This document shows positions 60,603-64,000 of a stretch of DNA of 64,000 bases, in pieces. Made by a program: the position numbers and the translations under genes. Origin of the DNA: UBA2638 sp046293135 (GTDB lineage Bacteria > Pseudomonadota > Alphaproteobacteria > Micavibrionales > Micavibrionaceae). The notes below the pieces were generated by a model. It had not been told where the DNA came from. It saw only the letters and a program-made list of their open reading frames with translations, and searched no databases. Each line of letters starts with the position of its first letter. Within the stretch, counting starts at the first letter, position 1. Location of the stretch: positions 62,001 to 126,000 of the forward strand of contig JBKBPR010000005.1 of NCBI GenBank assembly GCA_046293135.1, read 5' to 3'.

Positions 60603-61109
60603 ATCCTTCACCAGCATCAGACACAAATCATCGTCCAGCGGTTTGAAATCACCGAATGCGACATGCTTGCGGTCATAGGTTGCGCCCTCGCCGTCAGGGA
60701 TATAGCCGAGCTTGATGTATAGACGCTGCGCCGCGCCATAAAAGCTGTTCAACCCGAACGCAATGCCCATTTGCGTATATCCCTTTTGTTTGGCCAGCGA
60801 TTCGCAATGTGCGATAAAGACGCTGGCTATACCGCGCCGCCGAAAATCGGGGGTGACGTTCAAATCCTGAATTTCAGGGATATTCAACTTTTTATAAAGG
60901 CCATATTTCGGCGACCAGTTTAATATGCCGTATCCCGCATCCTGCCCGTCATAAACGGCCATCAAGAGCAGGCGCTTCCCCGCTTCCTGAAGCTCCAGAC
61001 ATTTTTCGAAATAGCCGACCTCCTTGCCGCCGCGCGTGGTTTCAGCCATCGCCCATAATGCGGGAAGGTCTTGATTTCCAGCCTGCCGTATTGTTATGCT
61101 CTTAGACAT
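60597..61109 (-). CDS. GNAT family N-acetyltransferase
   Basis: Acetyl-CoA-dependent acetyltransferase, 170 residues from ATG 61109. VTPDFRRRGIASVFIAHCESLAKQKGYTQMGI is the acetyl-CoA loop motif of the GNAT fold, and FKPLDDDLCLMLVKDL closes the chain. Substrate unknown. The start interlocks with the divergent exported-protein gene: CAT at 61107-61109 and ATG at 61108-61110 share bases. Confidence 0.85.
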   Translation of the reverse strand: MSKSITIRQAGNQDLPALWAMAETTRGGKEVGYFEKCLELQEAGKRLLLMAVYDGQDAGYGILNWSPKYGLYKKLNIPEIQDLNVTPDFRRRGIASVFIAHCESLAKQKGYTQMGIAFGLNSFYGAAQRLYIKLGYIPDGEGATYDRKHVAFGDFKPLDDDLCLMLVKDL

Positions 61110-61635
61110 GATCCGCGTTGTTTCAAAATTCACCAGCTTCGTTTTGCCGCTTTATACTGTGCTGCATTTTGCCGCTCCGGTTCAAGCGCAAATTCAAAGC
61201 CTTGAGGTTTCGGGCGCTCCGAGCATTATTCAATCCACCCCCGCGCCGCAATCAAAGCTTTATGTCGAGCGGGCGGATGATAAGAAATCAAAAGCAAACG
61301 CCGAAGAATCACCCCAGCCCGCCATTGATATTGCGGGTCAGGATATCGACGAGGCGACATTTCACGAAATGCAGCGTGTCTATGAGGCCTATAAGCTGAT
61401 CGCCGCCCAACAAAATGAAACCGCCAAGGCGCGCGCCTTACAAAACGAGCCGAGCGCTCCGAAAAAACCGGATTTGAGAATGTCCACAAATCATATGCCA
61501 GCCAAGGCGGAAACGGGTGGAATTGGCGGTATTTTGCAGCGCTATCAGGAGCAAAAATCCTCCCGCAGCCAGACCAACACACTAACCTTGACCAATCCGG
61601 GACATATCGCCCCGCGCTCTAAACAAAATCCTTAG
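61108..61635 (+). CDS. Uncharacterised exported protein, 175 aa
   Basis: Signal peptide from ATG 61108 (MIRVVSKFTSFVLPLYTVLHFAAPVQA, cut before QIQS). An upstream ATG at 61096 adds four residues. The mature part is low in complexity, Lys/Glu/Ala/Gln-rich, with an IDEATFHEMQRVYEAYKLIAAQQ helix and a flexible, Ser/Thr/Gln tail. Not recognised. Interlocked start with the acetyltransferase gene; followed by ispB. Confidence 0.6.
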   Translation: MIRVVSKFTSFVLPLYTVLHFAAPVQAQIQSLEVSGAPSIIQSTPAPQSKLYVERADDKKSKANAEESPQPAIDIAGQDIDEATFHEMQRVYEAYKLIAAQQNETAKARALQNEPSAPKKPDLRMSTNHMPAKAETGGIGGILQRYQEQKSSRSQTNTLTLTNPGHIAPRSKQNP

Positions 61636-61710
61636 TTACCGATATTCACTCCCCTCCTCCCGATTTCAAAAACGATTGAAATCCCCGCGGTTTTCGGCTA
61701 TGCGGGTGGT

Positions 61711-62769
61711 ATGGAACAACAACACGCCGCAAGGCCGCAAACGCCGCAACACGATAACGCCGCGCCACATGAAAATCCGCTTGATGCGCTTTCGGTGCGG
61801 TTTGATGCGGATATAAAATCCGTTAATGCCCTGATTATTGCGCGGATGGCTTCGGATGTGGCGCTGGTCAACCAGCTGGCGGGCTATATCATTGCGGCGG
61901 GCGGCAAGCGGATCAGACCGCTTTTGACCTTGGCCGCCACCGCGCTTTTTGCCGGAGAAATGCCCCGCGCCCATAATCTGGCCGCCGCCGTCGAATTCAT
62001 TCACACCGCCACATTGCTGCATGACGATGTCGTGGATGAGAGTTTAGAGCGGCGCGGCAAAGCCACCGCCAACACCGTCTTCGGCAATCAGGCCAGCGTT
62101 CTGGTCGGAGATTTTTTATTCTCTCGCGCATTCCAATTGATGGTCGCGGACGGCAATCTGGAGGTTTTGCGCATCCTGTCCGACGCTTCGGCGATTATCG
62201 CGCAAGGCGAGGTTTTGCAGCTCAGCGCGATGAACAATCCTGATACGCCGCTTGAAACCTATATCGAGATTGTCAGCGCCAAGACCGCTGCGCTGTTCTC
62301 CGCCGCTTGCGCGGTCGGCCCCGTCATTGCGGGACAGAGCGAGGGCAGCGTCAAGGCGATGAGCGATTACGGGTTAAACCTCGGGATCGCCTTTCAGATT
62401 GCCGATGATATTCTGGATTACACCGCCGATGCGCAGGCGCTCGGTAAAACACTTGGTGATGATTTCCGTGAAGGCAAAATGACCGCGCCGATCATCTTTG
62501 CCGTGCAAAGCGCAAATAGCGATGATGAGCGGGATTTCTGGCAGCGCGTCATTGCCGAAAACACACAAAGCGAGAGTGATTTCGCCCACGCCCTCGCCCT
62601 GATCGACAAGCATAACGGCCTCGCTCGCGCGCAGGAACTGGCGCAAGATTACGCGGCCAAGGCGCAAAACGCACTGGAGCTTATCCCCGTTAATGCGGCG
62701 CAAGACACTGCGGCTCTGAAAGACACGCTGCGGGCGCTGATTGATTTTTCGATCCGCCGCCTGTATTAA
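61711..62769 (+). CDS. ispB: Polyprenyl diphosphate synthase (octaprenyl type)
   Basis: Long-chain prenyl transferase for the ubiquinone/menaquinone side chain, 352 residues. GGKRIRPLLTLAATALFAG and the first DDxxD, TATLLHDDVVDESLERRGK, then LNLGIAFQIADDILDYTADAQALGKTLGDDFREGK with the second. Longer than IspA at 28.6 kb, consistent with C35-C50 products; the exact length is not decided. Six bases ahead of the 62776 gene on the same strand. Confidence 0.92.
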   Translation: MEQQHAARPQTPQHDNAAPHENPLDALSVRFDADIKSVNALIIARMASDVALVNQLAGYIIAAGGKRIRPLLTLAATALFAGEMPRAHNLAAAVEFIHTATLLHDDVVDESLERRGKATANTVFGNQASVLVGDFLFSRAFQLMVADGNLEVLRILSDASAIIAQGEVLQLSAMNNPDTPLETYIEIVSAKTAALFSAACAVGPVIAGQSEGSVKAMSDYGLNLGIAFQIADDILDYTADAQALGKTLGDDFREGKMTAPIIFAVQSANSDDERDFWQRVIAENTQSESDFAHALALIDKHNGLARAQELAQDYAAKAQNALELIPVNAAQDTAALKDTLRALIDFSIRRLY

Positions 62770-62775
62770 ATAGAT

Positions 62776-63426
62776 ATGCGGTTTTTTATAAATAACATTC
62801 TGTTTTTATTGGCCGGTTTGAGTGTTTTGATAATTTCAAACGCCCCCCATACCCACGCCCGCCCTATTTCCTATCCCGGCGGCTGGACGGTCATGACCTA
62901 TCATGATAAGGACAGCAACTGGTTTCACGCGCATTACTCGCCGAGCATTCGTTATTCCGTCGGCTGGAGGCACGAATATTTCCGAAAAGAATCCGTTCAC
63001 GCCGATTACGCGCAGCTCAATATTTTGCTCAAACGGTGGAACAACCCCGCTTCTCAGGCTAATCTTTATCTGAAATCAGGCGCAGGAATCGCTTATAAGA
63101 GTGACAAAGCGGATGTTTCAGGTTTTAGCGGTCTGGCCGCCGATTGGGAAGACCGCCGCTATTTTGTATCCTATGAGAACCGTTTTGTTTACGCGGGAGA
63201 GTTTGACAAGTTTGCAAAACATGAAGCGCGTATCGGCATTGCACCTTATATCGGCGGTCATGGCGACCTGCATACATGGTTGATGTTGCAAGCCAATTAC
63301 AGCCCCGGCGAAAAGGATGATTTCTCGCTTACGCCTCTTGTCCGTTTGTTCAAAGGCCCTACGTTAATAGAGGTGGGATATAATTTTGACGGCGGCATCA
63401 TGTTTAACGCCACACATACATTTTAG
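62776..63426 (+). CDS. Uncharacterised exported protein, possible outer-membrane beta-barrel
   Basis: A 216-residue exported protein. Signal peptide MRFFINNILFLLAGLSVLIISN with cut near THARP. The mature part is rich in aromatic and alternating hydrophobic strands (FSGLAADWEDRRYFVSYENRFVY, APYIGGHGDLHTWLMLQANYS, LIEVGYNFDGGIMFNATHTF), ending in Phe as many outer-membrane barrels do. Not a named family. Starts 6 bases after ispB and is followed by the MerP-like gene on the same strand, so the two may act together. Confidence 0.65.
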   Translation: MRFFINNILFLLAGLSVLIISNAPHTHARPISYPGGWTVMTYHDKDSNWFHAHYSPSIRYSVGWRHEYFRKESVHADYAQLNILLKRWNNPASQANLYLKSGAGIAYKSDKADVSGFSGLAADWEDRRYFVSYENRFVYAGEFDKFAKHEARIGIAPYIGGHGDLHTWLMLQANYSPGEKDDFSLTPLVRLFKGPTLIEVGYNFDGGIMFNATHTF

Positions 63427-63471
63427 GCGCTATTTGCCTCGCAATTATTGAATAAAAAAGGATATGACATC

Positions 63472-63768
63472 ATGAAACGTTTTTTTCTGCTAACCATGGC
63501 TTTGGTTTTAATCAGCGTTCCTGTCTGGGCGGCGGAAATCATCCACGTTAAGGTCAACGGTATGGTTTGCGATTTTTGTGCGCAATCCGTCTTGAAAGTT
63601 TTTGAGCGCAATAAAGGCGTTGAAACCATCGATATTGATCTTGATAGCGGCGTTGTCACATTGACGATGAAAGATGGCGGCTCGATCAGTGATGAAGAGA
63701 TTGAAAAGAATATCGATTATTCCGGCTATGGCTTTGTGAGTATTGAGCGCGAAACAGCGCAAGAGTAA
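63472..63768 (+). CDS. Exported heavy-metal-associated (MerP-like) protein
   Basis: A 98-residue periplasmic protein: signal peptide MKRFFLLTMALVLISVPVWAAE, then one HMA domain with the metal-binding Cys pair in VKVNGMVCDFCAQSVLKVFERN (CxxC) and the ferredoxin-like beta-alpha-beta pattern. AAGGA lies about 10 bases before the ATG at 63472; the in-frame TTG at 63448 is not needed. Likely binds Cu, Hg, Zn or similar; which one is not determined. Its neighbour may be an outer-membrane protein, and the convergent gene is a membrane protein. Confidence 0.85.
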   Translation: MKRFFLLTMALVLISVPVWAAEIIHVKVNGMVCDFCAQSVLKVFERNKGVETIDIDLDSGVVTLTMKDGGSISDEEIEKNIDYSGYGFVSIERETAQE

Positions 63769-63799
63769 AACCAGAGCGGCGCAAGCGTAATAGCGCCGA

Positions 63800-64000
63800 T
63801 CAACTCATCCAGTTCACCCATGCCCCATAAAGCAAGAACGAAAAGCCCAGAGCGCTTAAGAAATGGGCGAGTGTTGCGGGCAGCATAACGCGCACACATA
63901 AATAATACATGATAAAGAAAATCGGAAAGCTGGCCGCGAAATAAACCCTGAGATCGTATTTTTCAATCTCCGGAAAGAGGATAAAGCTCGACGCCAGAAC
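63800..64000 (-). CDS. Membrane protein, C-terminal fragment
   Basis: An open frame without start, running into the window edge on the minus strand; at least 66 residues are visible, ending in FLLYGAWVNWMS before the stop. Two or more hydrophobic segments (YFAASFPIFFIMYYLCVRVMLP, FLSALGFSFLLYGAWVNW) indicate an integral membrane protein. Identity not determined; the 5' part lies beyond the window. Confidence 0.6.
   Translation of the reverse strand, partial: VLASSFILFPEIEKYDLRVYFAASFPIFFIMYYLCVRVMLPATLAHFLSALGFSFLLYGAWVNWMS

Overview
The window is about 64 kb of chromosome from a Gram-negative alphaproteobacterium of moderate GC. The evidence is a 5-aminolevulinate synthase (C4 haem pathway), the alphaproteobacterial serS / pcm / LysM-M23 / yajC-secD-secF / Mth938-like block, a malic enzyme fused to a phosphotransacetylase-like domain, pyruvate phosphate dikinase, the dxs-xseB-ispA isoprenoid group and lipopolysaccharide-type genes (gmhA, a family 9 glycosyltransferase). 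No species marker is present. A deep-branching, Micavibrio-like or Rhodospirillales-like lineage is only a guess. No phage, transposase, integrase or CRISPR array was seen.

Layout. 0-11 kb: truncated Fe/Mn superoxide dismutase, a peptidoglycan-binding/CHAP protein, the Sec translocase accessory genes, an NlpD-like lipoprotein, Pcm, an isochorismatase-like hydrolase standing where surE is often found, SerS, an N-formylglutamate amidohydrolase and LipB. 11.1-12.5 kb: an orphan protein, tRNA-Leu(GAG), then an intergenic stretch made almost entirely of hairpins with a second copy of the tRNA 3' tail, and a 61-residue small protein with its own terminator. 12.6-25 kb: MaeB, PBP1A, acetyltransferase, MgtE, RNase HI, a P-loop kinase-like protein, IspH, two lipoproteins, GmhA. 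25-34 kb: two small unknown proteins around a long inverted repeat, Dxs, a repeat-filled gap, XseB, IspA, a HAD phosphatase convergent with and overlapping SppA, AroC. 33.9-34.4 kb: a GxxExxY nuclease-like cassette with direct and inverted repeats. 34.4-40.8 kb: thioesterase, FabI, a large orphan protein, a glycine-zipper lipoprotein, PdxH, HtpG. 40.9-43.8 kb: three AT-richer orphan exported proteins, one with a CHAP/NlpC-like domain. 43.8-47.3 kb: a zincin-family protein without its HExxH motif, PhhB, a DUF433-DUF5615-like fusion, a ThDP enzyme. 47.3-48.75 kb: a gene-poor repeat island with one short YjfB-like gene. 48.7-64 kb: HemA with a Fur-box-like site, a TetR regulator, a PfkB kinase, a macro-domain protein, a peptide-binding protein, a family 9 glycosyltransferase, YgfZ, PpdK, acetyltransferase, IspB, an exported protein, a MerP-like metal-binding protein and a truncated membrane protein.

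Together the genes cover envelope building and protein export (SecDF/YajC, NlpD-like, PBP1A, GmhA, glycosyltransferase), isoprenoid synthesis from Dxs through IspH to IspA and IspB, the pyruvate/PEP/malate node (MaeB, PpdK), and cofactor supply (LipB, PdxH, HemA, YgfZ, AroC). The unusual material lies between the conserved genes: several families of dispersed palindromic repeats, one of which brackets the GxxExxY gene and also occurs as gene-less copies 14 kb away, and a dense hairpin array behind the tRNA gene.
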